A DNA stretch of 64,000 nucleotides from Macrotis lagotis (GCF_037893015.1 NC_133665.1:106111937-106175936); one strand, 5' to 3'; shown: positions 12,732 through 26,058, numbered from the stretch's first letter. A program made the numbers and translations. Notes: a model not told the origin generated them from the sequence alone.

Positions 12732-12782
12732 CCTTGCTGTTTCCCTGAGTGCTTGGTGGGCACACTCAGGGAAACAGCAAGG
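12732..12782. repeat. Perfect 20-bp inverted repeat (hairpin) with a third arm
   Basis: The arms 12732-12751 and 12763-12782 are exact reverse complements (20/20) around an 11-nt loop. A direct near-copy of the left arm and loop lies upstream (12702-12728 against 12736-12763), and its first 14 bases (gctgtttccctgag) can pair with the same right arm, so two mutually exclusive stems are possible. It lies about 380-460 bp 3' of the AMIGO3 stop, probably in that 3' UTR, and within an RNF123 intron on the other strand. Confidence 0.9.
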
Positions 12783-13160
12783 AATTTTCTCTTCTGCCTG
12801 GAGACCCACCCTTCCCTCTCTGAGGGGGGACCCTACTTGGGTGGAAAGAGAACCCTGGGCCATGCCAGGTGGTTTCCCCCGTCCTCCCTTTGGGCTGGTC
12901 CTGATGAGAAATTAAATCCATCGTCAGCTGCTACTAATGGCCTTGTTTCTGGCATGTTTGAATTGTGTTTAATGGATAAGAGGGGATGGGATGCAGGCAA
13001 GGCTAACAGATGGAGCAGCAGAGGTATTGATCTAAAGAGGAAAACCCAGCTCTGTGGACCTATGTGGGACTCCTCCACTCCCCAGGCCAGGTTTGCCTCC
13101 TCTGTCTGGAGGGCTCTGCCTGCCCCAGACCTTCCCAACATCCACAATGGCCCATCACCA

Positions 13161-14678
13161 CTAAGACATGATGGGTGTGTCAGAGAACATGGAGCTGATG
13201 GATTCTGAGTCTGATTTGACCTGCAGGATTTTAGGATTCCTAAGGTCAAAGTCCTCACTGACAGCCAATTTCACCCTGCCATTCTGGCCCTCCTTGACTG
13301 GCTCCAGGAAGACGACGTGCTTGTGGGTGCTGGCTTTGCGGCCAGGTCCATCAGCGGCAGGTGGGGTGGAGCTGAGGATGGAGGATTGGGCGCTGCATTC
13401 CTGGGGGGGCACAAGGGGCAGAGGACGGCAGCAGCGGCAACAGCAGGAGCAGGGTGTGAGGAAGAGGTAGAGCAGGACCAGGATCAGGCTGACCACACAG
13501 CCCAGCAGGGTGGTATAGCCCGTGTTGAAGGACTCGGCCTCGTGTGGTGGAAAGTGGACGGTGACGTTGTATTCGTGTGTTTGGTTATGGTGAAGGCGAT
13601 TCCCAACTGCCAGGCACACGAAGACCCCGGTGTGACTGGGCTGAGCCTCTTTGATGGACAGGCTGCCATTACTCATCACCTGGATGGTGTTGTCTTGGTT
13701 GCCTGGGAAAACAAGGAGCTCATTGCTTGGGGAGACCCATGCGTAGCGGGCAGCTGGCGCGCTGGCATCACAGTGGATGAGCAGCGGCTGGCCCACTTGT
13801 ACCTCCAGGTGGACATCTGACTCTTCCAGGCTAGGGGCTGGTGAGGAACAGTTCTCAAAGACCTTGTTGTGAGTGAAAAATCGCACTCGGGAGGAGGGCA
13901 CGTCAAAAGCAATGCAGACGTGTTCCTCAAGATAGTCACAAACGGAGCTAAAGCCGCGCTGTCTCCAGCGGAGAAGCATGTGGTAGAGGTTACAGCTACA
14001 GTGGATAGGATTGTTGTGGAGGTAAAGGCCATTCTTGATGAAGGCAGGAAGGGTGACCACCTCATTCACGGGGATGTTGGCCAGCCAGTTGGTGGAGAGG
14101 TCCAGGACCCGGAGCTGCCCAGGGCTGAGTCCATGCAGGTCATGGAAGGAGAACGTGGTGAGGTGGTTGCTGCTCAGGTACAACCGACTGAGCTTCCTCA
14201 GCCCCCGGAAGGCACTGTGGTCCACAGAGCTTATGTGATTGTTGTAGAGCAGGAGCTCCTCCAGCCCTGTGAGCCCCTCCAAGTCATGATGGCCCACAGC
14301 ATGTAGGCTATTAGAGGACAGGTCAAGACGGCGGAGTCCACTAGCATTGTGGAAAGTGCCCCGGGTCAGACTCCTCAATTTGTTGTGGGCTAGGCGAAGG
14401 ATGTGCAGGCGGGGCAAGGCAGCCAGCCAACCAGGGTGGAGGCGGGAGAGGCCATTATAGCTAAGGTCCAGCACTGTGGTCATGATAGGGAGAGGTGCAG
14501 GCACAAACTGGAGGTTTTGGTTGGAACAGCTCAGCAGATCTGCTGCACAGATACACAACTTTGGGCAGTGCTGGAGGACGTGGGACATGTTGTCTGGGGA
14601 ACTGTGGGTGCCCGCCTCAAGCTGGGGCAGCTTCCCCAGCCACAGCCACAGCACACAGACCAATATCAGAGCTGCCAT
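13161..14678 (-). CDS. AMIGO3: AMIGO3, amphoterin-induced protein 3 (LRR/Ig adhesion molecule)
   Basis: A type I membrane adhesion protein of the AMIGO family, which promotes neurite outgrowth and cell-cell adhesion. The intact single-exon frame encodes 505 residues (human about 504). Residues 1-22 form a signal peptide; an LRR N-cap has C38, C42, C44, C51; leucine-rich repeats run from about 67 to 215; an LRR C-cap (starting CSC at 227-229, closing near C277) is followed by an Ig domain with C303 and C355. A transmembrane helix spans about 387-408, then a cysteine-rich juxtamembrane patch (410-417) and a roughly 90-residue tail with the conserved KHVVFLEP motif. The frame stays open 75 codons further upstream; I chose the Met at 14678 because it has a strong Kozak context (CACCATGGC) and starts the signal peptide. 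It lies antisense within RNF123, as in other mammals. Confidence 0.95.
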   Translation of the reverse strand: MAALILVCVLWLWLGKLPQLEAGTHSSPDNMSHVLQHCPKLCICAADLLSCSNQNLQFVPAPLPIMTTVLDLSYNGLSRLHPGWLAALPRLHILRLAHNKLRSLTRGTFHNASGLRRLDLSSNSLHAVGHHDLEGLTGLEELLLYNNHISSVDHSAFRGLRKLSRLYLSSNHLTTFSFHDLHGLSPGQLRVLDLSTNWLANIPVNEVVTLPAFIKNGLYLHNNPIHCSCNLYHMLLRWRQRGFSSVCDYLEEHVCIAFDVPSSRVRFFTHNKVFENCSSPAPSLEESDVHLEVQVGQPLLIHCDASAPAARYAWVSPSNELLVFPGNQDNTIQVMSNGSLSIKEAQPSHTGVFVCLAVGNRLHHNQTHEYNVTVHFPPHEAESFNTGYTTLLGCVVSLILVLLYLFLTPCSCCCRCCRPLPLVPPQECSAQSSILSSTPPAADGPGRKASTHKHVVFLEPVKEGQNGRVKLAVSEDFDLRNPKILQVKSDSESISSMFSDTPIMS

Positions 14679-15229
14679 GGTGGGGTGGGGATGGGTGGCA
14701 GCCACCCCCTGGACAGCACTTCCCACCCCCACCCCAGGAATAGCCCAAAGGGGATTCCTGGCAGCCTTCGAAGTGGGAAGGGGAACAAAGTCCTCTTGGC
14801 ACAGGCTTCCACAAGTTGGGAACAAAATTCCCTTTCCCGGATAGAAAGGGCCTCGTAAGCTAGCTGTGCTTGTCAGACCCAGAAAAAAATAGGAAAAGGA
14901 CAATTGCTTGGGGCCAACTTGGGCATCAAAGAAACATCAGCTTCTCCCTCAGCTGAGTGGCCCCAGTACTGGACAGTGCTACCCCATCCCCAGCCAGGAG
15001 CTGCTGAGCTCAGCCTTCACACAAGGGAATGGCCCCCACCCAGTCCCCCAGCATCGTGCCAGCCTGACTGTCTGGGTCAGTCAGCCCCGTGGCCTCACCT
15101 CCTGGCCAACTGCCCCCTCTCCAGGTAGGACCAGCCTCAGCTGATGGTGCAGCCCGTGATGCTCGCTCTCACGGCTACCGGACTTCCTTCCCAGCCGTCC
15201 TGGTTGCTGCTCCTTGCTTTCTCTGGCTG

Positions 15230-15345
15230 TCTCTGGCTTGCTCAGTCTGTTGGTATTTACACTGGTGGCCCAGTTGGGAGCTGGGTAGGGTGAGGGGGGT
15301 GGGGCTACCAGGCCTCCAATTGGTCCTTGGGAGGGGAGGGGAGGG
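15230..15345 (-). promoter_or_regulatory. AMIGO3: Possible AMIGO3 promoter region
   Basis: About 600 bp upstream of the AMIGO3 start there is a GC-rich block with a palindromic CCAAT box (ccaattgg, 15316-15323) next to a G-rich purine tract (ggggaggggaggggaagg). No TATA box is convincing and the transcription start is unknown. This is inference from composition only. Confidence 0.3.
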
Positions 15346-15649
15346 GAAGGAAGAAGAGGAGGAGGAGGATGCCCAGGAAATTAATGAATGGCTTGCAGTT
15401 TCCGGCTGACCGCCAGAGGACAGCATGCTCCCACATGGCTCCTTGGGACTGAGCCCGCCATCCTTTCCTAGGACAGTGGGTTTTATCTTTGCATTTTGTG
15501 GAAGACAGAAGGTAGAGGGGAAAGAAGGGAAGGGTCAAAGCACAGGTGGACTGTGCGTGTCCATTTCTGGGCACCACAGTGGCGGAGTGTGTCTGGAGGG
15601 CAACCAGGATGGTGATCATTAGGAGCATTTCGATAATATTTAATTAGGG

Positions 15650-15840
15650 TTGAGAAATTGCTTTATGTGCATGATTTCATTTGATCTGCCACAAAATAGT
15701 CCCTGGTGGTAGGAGTCTTATTATCTGTATTTTAGGGAAATGAACTGTGATATTCAGAGGGGCAATGACTTGTCAGTAAGTTGTGGACCTGAGATCTTCC
15801 CGAGGGCTTCAAAGTCCAAATCCACTATGTTTTTCCATTA
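15650..15840 (-). mobile_element. MIR-type SINE fragment
   Basis: Reverse-oriented MIR-like pattern: 'catgatttcatttgatctgc', a remnant of 'attttagggaaatgaactg', then 'gcaatgacttgtcagtaagt'. Old and diverged, with no duplication visible. Confidence 0.5.
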
Positions 15841-18532
15841 AACTGGGCTGTTGATCCTCGAGGGAGCAGTAACAGGGCTTGAAGGCATTCTCCAGGAGAG
15901 AAGATTCCGGCATTTGAAGGGGAGGAGGGAGGGCTGTGATCCTGAAGGACAGAAGCAGGTCCATGTGAGGGAAGAAAGAGAAAGAACATACTGTCAGAGC
16001 TGTGTGTCCGAGGGGATCTGAGCTGGTCATTTATGACTATCCCCTTCCCCCAAGCATTCTTGTCCAGGAGACTGGGGAGGGAATTCTTGCCTTGAAGAGG
16101 ATGGGTGACAACTCACATCCTTGTCACCCTTGCCTTCCCTGGGCTTAAAAAAGCATTGTGATAACCCCCATTCCCTTTTACTTCTTTCCTGCTCTGGTGG
16201 ATGGGAGGTCTGTCCTTCCCTAAGAAAAGCATCAAGGAGTCAGGCTAGGATACCCAGGATCATTTTCCTGCTGAGCCTCAATTCTTTGTCCTGGGGGCTC
16301 AGAATTGTTCCATCAGTGCCCTCCACCTCCAGTTACTCACTTCTAGCTGATAGGAATTAAAGACATTCTAGAGGTCACAGCTTATCGCTGTGACTTTGCT
16401 GTATTGATTTGCCTTCTCCTTCCCTTCTCCCCCCCCCCCCCCCACTGCCAAGGGCAGCAACCCAGGTACCACTGGCCCTCGAGCTTTCAAAGACACAGTG
16501 CCAGAAGCCCTCTAGTTTGTAGTTAGGCCAGCTCGTTCAGGACCCCATGGGCCTAGAGCTGTCAGGCTGCCTTCAGAACTCCCCCCTCCTCTGCACATGG
16601 CTTCAGACCATCTGTAATTCAGTGTGGCACTGAGGGTAGTAGAAAGGTATATCCCAGGGATACTCATCTGGGGGAGGTCAGGAAGGCCTTGTTTGGAATC
16701 AAAGGGAATGTCCTGATAAACTTTTGAGCTGTTGAACGCATCTCCCCATTCAGCTCTTTGACCATTGAGTTCTGAAGAAATTGATAGCCTAGAGAGAAAG
16801 AATTAAGAGACTGGGGACCCAGAGGGAACAAAGGAAGGACTCATGGAGGCTGGGCTGGAAAAGAGGAACCCTTGGAGTTAGGAACCCAGGGCCAACTTGC
16901 TGATGCAATGGGAGCAGCTTTTATTCCTCATAGATTCTCAGAATTAGGAAGATTCTCTCAGGAAATGTAAGTATAGCCTATACCTGAAGAGAAATGCCCA
17001 TCACGGTAATGAATCCTCACAAGGATCCCATTTCTGTTTAAAGGTCTCCATGAATGAGAACCCTTTACCTCTCAAGCCAGCCCACATTTTATCTTTGGGA
17101 TGTTTTTCTTTATGTAAAGACAAAATTGACTTCTCTGTGACCCTTGCTCCAGGTCTGCCCCCCCCCCCACCATGGGGCCCAGAAGGCCTCTGCCAGCCTT
17201 TCTCATACCTGAGGGCATCCATCTCCATAAGCTTTCTCTCCTTACCCTTTCCCTTTGTTCCCTTTTCCAGGTTGCCCATCTCTGATTCCTTCAGATTTGT
17301 ACTTCCACCCCTCACTGTCCTGCTTGTGTCCTTCCAACTACATTTCAGCTTGTAGCAATCCTTCCCATAACTCCCAGAATTGACAGCAATATTCCATAAT
17401 GGTCTACTACCTAGGGTTCTATTGTTGTCTTTGGAAAGATGTCTGCCCACCCTGCCCCTTGCTTGTCAGCAAACATTTTATTAAGAGTCTACCCAGGCCA
17501 GACAATGTACTACATGATGGGCATCCAGAGCCCAGGGAAGCCCCACACCCTCAGGCTCCCTCCCAGCAGTCTTAGGAAGCCTTAGGAAGCAAAGGCCTGG
17601 GGCTGAACTACCCTCTCTGCCATGGGATGGGTTTCTGGGTCCAGCAAAGTTAGAGGGAAGGCATGTTCGTTCTCTTTAACTAGTAGAGGCTTTCCTGGAA
17701 AGGTTACAGGATATGAGCTGTGCAGCAAGAAGGCACTGACTTTTGGGTGGGAAGGAAGGAGTGACAGAGGGACCCTGAGAGACTGGAAGGTGGGTGGGGG
17801 AGGCGCTACTGAAGCTGCCACCCCCGGGGGGGGGGGGGGTCTTAGTGATCAGTCCTCAAGGAGGACTCCCAGAAAGGGAAAGGCAAGAACGGGGCCCAGG
17901 CTTTTTAATCCCTGGAAGGGCAGAAGTTAGGCAGTGAGATCAGACTAGCTGTGCTTCCCAAGAAGCTAGCTGATATGGGGAAGGAACCCTGGGTGTGGGG
18001 ACCCAGGGCCTTGGTTCCAATGTGACTGATGCCGGGCAAATCCTCTCCTTTCTCTGGGTCTGGCCTCGAAACATTTACAATGTGGTTGTTGGAGCAGGTG
18101 AACTCTGAAGTCTTTTCAACTCAAACTCCTTGCTTCTATTTTCTCTGGCTAGCAGAGGGGGCAGGGAGGGGGAAGGGGAGGCAACCTCGGCTCCCTAGGT
18201 GTGGTGCTGGGAGCTGTCTGCTGTGTGGTGCTGAACTAGACACCAGGCTCCTCGGCCTCCTTTTTCCTGCCTGGCCCCACCAGGTCTTTCCTCCTGTTTC
18301 ACCCCAGATGAAAGTCCTTTTTGCCTTAAGGCCCTTCCTCATCTTTAAGCCTTGGGCACACTCACCCGGCCTGATCCCCCGGCCTGGCCTGCTGGCTCCG
18401 TCTCCAGGGTTGAATGGCAACACTGCCAGAGGGGGAGTAGCTGCCATTCATCCTTCCCAGGGGCAGCCAGCCCTTCATCCCAACTCCAGCAGGAGGACAA
18501 GAGTGAATTCCATGTGTGTCTACTGTTTCCAG

Positions 18533-19699
18533 GGCCAAGCGAGCCACCGAAGTGCTCTTAGCAGACCCATGCTTCCAGCTCCGCTCCATTCAGTACCTCC
18601 TGGGCCAGCCCGAGCCCACCTCTGGGGCCACACCAGCCTCCCCAGAGAGGAAGCACTTCTCCTTGCAGAGCTGTAAGTACAGCACCCAGGGCAGATATCT
18701 CCCTTCAACAGCAGGGTGGCACAAGGAAAAAACCCTAGCTTGGAGTTAAGAGGCCTGGGTAGGGATCCAGCTCTAACAGGAGAATGGGCTTGGATACCAA
18801 GCCTAACTTCTTTGTAAAGGCTGCAAAAATGAGGGGTCACATGTCCCAGGCCAGCTGCGGAGGCTGATTCAGTTCTCCTGCCCTTGCAGAGGCCACTGTT
18901 CCTATGCCCAGGCCTTCAGCTAACCACTGTGCCTGAGAGGGGAAGGGCTTCAGCTGCACCATCACCCTGCCCCCACTGCCCAGAGCAGCATCAACACACC
19001 AACTGCAGGGCCCCAAAAGTGCATACAGCCTCCCCCTCTTCTGAGTAGGGAGGCAAGGAACCCCTCCCCAAAGTGGGGTAGACAGGACAAGCTTTCTCTT
19101 CACTCTCCCCAGACACTGATTACATCAACCGGGAGGAACTGACTAAAGTGGATCAGATGCTGGGCCACCTAAGCGAGGAGTCCAAACAGGCAGCTGCCTC
19201 CACTCTGGTGAGTGTGTGCCCACCACTGGCCAACTTTCTAGGTGGGTCCCTAAGTCATCCGTGGGCACATCTGGGTTTCTGAGCAGATAATGCATTTGCT
19301 GCATTTGCCCACGGGATAGCTTGGCTTTGGAGTACTGTAGAACAAAAATCATTTTCCCATGGGAAGAATTGTGTCTCCACCAGAGTCCTCCTGAGTGCTT
19401 TTTCTTTCCCCACCCAGCCCACCAGTGAGGAGGATTTGTGCCCCATCTGCTATGCCCACCCCATCTCTGCCGTGTTTCGGCCCTGCGGCCACAAGTCCTG
19501 CAAGTGAGTACCTGACCTGGGGTGGGGGGGTGCTGGGGAAGATTAGGAAGATTCTGAAACTTGGTTCTCTGCCCATCTCTGCCCCTCCCCATCCAGAGCC
19601 TGCATCAACCAGCACCTGATGAACAACAAAGACTGTTTCTTCTGCAAAGCTACAATCACAGGGGTGGATGATTACGAGAAGCCAACTTCATCATCTTAA
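18533..19699 (+). CDS. RNF123: RNF123 (KPC1) E3 ubiquitin ligase, last four coding exons
   Basis: RNF123 is the catalytic subunit of the cytoplasmic KPC ubiquitin ligase, which with UBAC1 targets p27Kip1 in G1 and processes NF-kB1 p105. Only the C-terminus is here, in four exons joined in phase: 18533-18672, 19113-19207, 19418-19503 and 19597-19699 (stop TAA). Acceptors (tttccag, tccccag, cacccag, atccag) and donors (gtaagt, gtgagt, gtgagt) are normal. Exon 1 of this set encodes [16 protein letters not shown], strongly conserved in RNF123. The last two encode the RING finger: CPIC, then [15 protein letters not shown], then CFFC, so all zinc ligands of a C3HC4 RING are present. The terminal tail ([10 protein letters not shown]) is variable in the family. 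The roughly 1,180 preceding residues expected from the human protein are not in this window. Confidence 0.92.
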
Positions 19700-19984
19700 G
19701 TCCTTCTCAGGGTGGGGCCCCCAGCCTGCTCCTTGGGTCCCAGGGGTAAGGTGAGGGGAAGGCTGGGTTCACTCATCTCTAGTTTCTAAGCCTCCCTTTC
19801 TAGGCGGCTCCTTCCCTAGCCTGGACCTGCCCTGAGGAAACCAGGGGGTGGGGTGGGGGAGGAGAGGCTGCTCGGCGGCAGTTCTTCCTTCTTTTCCCAG
19901 TGCACTTCAGAGGATGGGGTCACTCCCAGACTCAGCACTAGCTTTTTAAGAGTGAAGAGGGAGTGGACAGTTCCAGGTGTGCGT

Positions 19985-19990
19985 ATTAAA
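19985..19990 (+). promoter_or_regulatory. RNF123: RNF123 poly(A) signal (ATTAAA), candidate
   Basis: ATTAAA lies 286 bp after the RNF123 stop and is the only canonical-type signal before the GMPPB coding region. The same bases read on the other strand give AATAAT, a weak signal that could serve GMPPB, whose stop at 20287 faces it. Confidence 0.55.
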
Positions 19991-20286
19991 TTATTACTCC
20001 AGGATGATCCTGCTTCCCCATTTGTCAAATAGAGGGAGGTAGTAGATGAACTTGAAATGGGGGTACCAGTGGGTAGTGCAGCCCTGCTCCACAACATACA
20101 CGCCATGCTTAAACAATATAACTCCAGCTTTGTTTAAACTCTTACATTATAAACAGAGCTATTTACAGGGGCCTTCCCCTTCCCTTTGAGGTGAGGGGGT
20201 GGGGAGAGGGCTCCAACTCCCTCCCCTTGGAGGCACGAAGCACCTGGCCATGCCAGGGAAGCAAGGGCACTGCTCAGCACCTCAGT

Positions 20287-23087
<2,801 letters not shown>

Positions 23088-24130
23088 GGCGCCCGCGCGG
23101 GGCCTGGGGGAGGGAGGCGGCGGCTCAGCGGGCGCCGCCCGGCCCGGCCCGGCCGCCCTCCCCTCGCAGGCCCCCGACCCGCGGCCCCGGGCCCCGGGCC
23201 CCGCTCACCGGCCGCAGCTCCGGGTCCGGGTCCGGCTCCGGCTCCGGCTTCCCCTCCCGCCCCGCCCCCTCCGCTCCGGGCCTCCCCGGGCCACTGACGG
23301 GCCGCGGCGGGGAGCGGGGCCGGGGCCCGCCCATGTCCGGGCGGCTTCGGCCAATCGTCGGACGCCTACGTGTCACGGCGGTGACGCCGCCGCGCCGCGC
23401 CCCTCTGAGCGTAGCCAATCAGAGCCCCGGCGCCCGAGGCGCCATGGCGACGGCGGAACGGGCAGGCGGGTCAGTCGCCCATTGGCGGATCCGAAGACGT
23501 TCGACGGCAGGGGCGGGGCCGCGGCTCCCCCGAAGCCCCTACGTGGCGGGGCGGGGCCCGAGGGGCGGGGCCTCCCGGGCCGGAAGAGCAGAAGCCTCGC
23601 CCAGTGCCCCCCGGGGGCGGCTTCCAGCCACGTGGCTGCAGAGAAGCCCCCCCCCACGCACGACAGGGCCCCAGCTGCCACCCCCGGGGCCCCGCTCCCC
23701 CTCCCCCCTCGGCCCCCTCCGGGGTCCGGTCCCGGGGGCCACTCAGCCGAGCCTCGAACCCGGCCCCGGGGGCCCCGCGGAGCAGCGCGGTCCACTGGGG
23801 CCCCAGGCCCGGGGGGGCGGGATGATAAATGAAGTGCCATCCACGTGGGGGGCTGCCGGCTGTGGGGGGCCGGGGGGCGCCTCGGCGGCCACAACGGCCG
23901 GGCGAGCCAGGCCCGGAGAGGCCCCCGGGCGGCCGAGCTCGCATGGCAGCGTCTCCGCAGGGCGCTGCGCTCATTCCCCATCTGCCCTTTCTGCCACCCT
24001 AAGCCCGTGGCCTCGCGTTGCTCCCTCCCCGGAGACCCCCACCTGAGCACCCCTGCCCCGGGCTGGGCCCCGCGCCAGGCAGGGCGGCCCGGCCCGGTGT
24101 TGGCACCGGAGGGCAGCTCGGGAGACAATC

Positions 24131-24434
24131 TGTCTCATGCCCAGGATGCGGGGCTGAATGGCACTAACCAGGCCAAACACAGGGGGGCAGGGCAGGCTTC
24201 ATCCAGGAGCCTCTTGAGCCTTCGCCCCATCCTTCCCGGGCACCCAGACTCTCCTCGTGCCTCTTTCCACCAGAACCCCCCAAGTGGTCTGCCCGGGGTC
24301 TCGGGCCCAGGCAGGAAGGATCTGAAGTCCAAGGTGGCCCACCTCTGGGTTCCCCTCTGGCCCCCAGTCTCCACCCCGAAGGCAGGGCCCCGACCCCGAA
24401 GCGGGCGGTGGGGGTCCTCAAACAGAGAAGGCGC
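24131..24434. other. Intergenic spacer between IP6K1 3' end and GMPPB promoter
   Basis: GC-rich, unique-looking sequence without a recognisable gene. It separates the IP6K1 poly(A) site from the CpG island. Confidence 0.4.
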
Positions 24435-24452
24435 TGGTCGTTTCCAGGTGAC

Positions 24453-24458
24453 TTTATT
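24453..24458 (-). promoter_or_regulatory. IP6K1: IP6K1 distal poly(A) signal (AATAAA)
   Basis: On the minus strand the sequence reads AATAAAGTCACC, a canonical signal, placed 3.0 kb after the IP6K1 stop and just before the GC-rich spacer. Confidence 0.6.
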
Positions 24459-26052
24459 TTTCTATACACAGCTTTAGACAGAAGGCAAGGGAACAGTGCG
24501 GGGTGAATACAGACACTGTTACAGTCATGCCCCTAAACAAGGTCAGAGAAAACTAAAGAGATGCGGGAAATGCCAGAGACAAACGTAATAGTGCCACTCC
24601 GCAAAGACTGGACAGTGGAGTCTTCTCGCGGCCGAGTGTCCTTATCCTTCCGGGAAGAGCAGGAGGCCAGGGAGGTCTTGCCCACTGCCCGTAAGCAAAG
24701 CCAAGCAGTCCTTCCCCGTGGAAATACAAAGCCATCAGCATCTCCCCGTGGCTAAAGAAGCCAAGTTGGAGGGTTTGGGGGTAGCCACACCCCTCCCTGG
24801 TCCGTTCCCATTCCACAGCCCCGTCCGTGGTCCTCCCACAGCCCCGTCTTCCATTTTTTTTGCAAGTGGCTAGTGCTTACTATTGGCCCCAGTAAATACT
24901 GTACAGAGATTTCGAACAAAAGCACCTGTGTGTGCTGGGCTCCCCGCCATCCCCTCTTTGGTCCAGTGCCGGGCCGCACAGCCCCTTCCCTAGGCCGGCC
25001 ACAAGACGCAGGCCACCGGATGGGACGGACGGGCAGGAGGAAGGACGGCTGCCCGGAGGCCTCTGCCCCGCGAACGCTCGGTCATTCCCAGGCCGGCCAC
25101 GCGGGAGCGGGTGCGGGGTTCCAGGCCCCTTCTACATTGTTCCCACCTGGTAACCTGCCGTGCAAGGCCCAGCCCAGGGATACTGCGCGAGGAGGCACAG
25201 CCCCGCGTCCTCGGCACGGTATAGCTGGGCTCCGGCCGGGCACTGAACTGGCTGCGGGGCTCAGATGGGCACACTGCCCACCTCTGCATTGCCCTGGGAA
25301 TGAACACTGTCTGCTCCTTAAAGGCACCTGTCTCCCGTGGGGGAAGCCGTAGCAACAAGTCCGAGAGGGGTGGGTCTCTGGGGTGGTCCCAGGGCTAGAG
25401 TTCCGCCTCTCCCTCATGTTGGGGGGGGGGTCCCCTGGGTTGACCAGGCAATGGCATTTTAACAGCAGAGTCCGCCCTGGCCTCGGGCTCTTGAGGTCCA
25501 GAGCTAGAGGCCGGCCGGCGCGGGGGAGTGGGAGCTCGAGGCTCAGTCCCCCACCCGGGCTAAGCCAGGTAGACGTAAGCTAACAATGATACATGCTGAG
25601 TCCCTACAGGAAAATGAGGATAAAGATATACACACATCTCTCTGGAGCATGCACCCACATGCTGCTTAGTCCCTCTTGACCTGAGGAGCGAGGAATAGTT
25701 TGTCCTCAGTGAGCTGGTCAGACTGGCACTGGCCACCCCTGGTTGACCTGGGGGATCCAGGCAAGTTTCAAGCTCCCCAAACTAGTCATGCTTCAGACAG
25801 GAAAGCCAGGGTGAAAATATACAGAGGGCACAGGCACTGCGCTGCTCCCCCCACCCAGTCTGGCCCTTTCTACAGAGATGGCAGAAAGGCAAGGCAGGGG
25901 GCGGGGGGCAGGCATCCAAAGCTCTTTCTGAGCAGAGAAAACGAAGCCCCAAGCCACCTCCCTCAGATGATGCCAGCCGTTCACTGTGCCCTGACTGGTG
26001 AGGAAGAATCCCAGGTAGTAGCTGCTTGAGAAGGGAGCACGGAGGAAAAACT

Positions 26053-26058
26053 TTTATT
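26053..26058 (-). promoter_or_regulatory. IP6K1: IP6K1 proximal poly(A) signal candidate
   Basis: Reads AATAAAAG on the minus strand, 1.4 kb after the stop. It could produce a shorter 3' UTR isoform. Confidence 0.4.

Larger units (their letters stand above)
1..18532 (+). other. RNF123: Presumed RNF123 intron; contains antisense AMIGO3
   Basis: The first recognisable RNF123 exon begins at 18533, so everything upstream is inferred to be RNF123 intron, on the assumption that the rest of the gene lies left of the window. I looked for the conserved helical segment that precedes the last exons and did not find it in any frame by eye. Apart from AMIGO3 and the repeats listed separately, the stretches 4.8-6.2, 7.2-8.6, 11.4-12.7 and 15.9-18.5 kb hold nothing I can name beyond degraded MIR-like fragments (for example near 5.6, 6.6, 8.7, 10.1, 10.6 and 11.4 kb) and short L2-like tails near 7.1 and 17.5 kb. 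G and C homopolymers sit near 12.06, 16.43 and 17.83 kb. Confidence 0.5.

Noticed and set aside
12654..13208. 184-residue plus-strand frame
   Set aside because: It spans the hairpin repeat and AMIGO3 antisense sequence, shows low-complexity W/S/P composition, and does not match RNF123.
13168..14858. Plus-strand open frames opposite AMIGO3
   Set aside because: They are mirror frames of a GC-rich, codon-biased LRR gene; no splice sites or homology support them.
17826..17840. Long G or C homopolymers (also near 12.06, 16.43, 36.4 and 52.2 kb) as functional signals
   Set aside because: They are isolated and of a length where sequencing error is common; no partner elements were seen.
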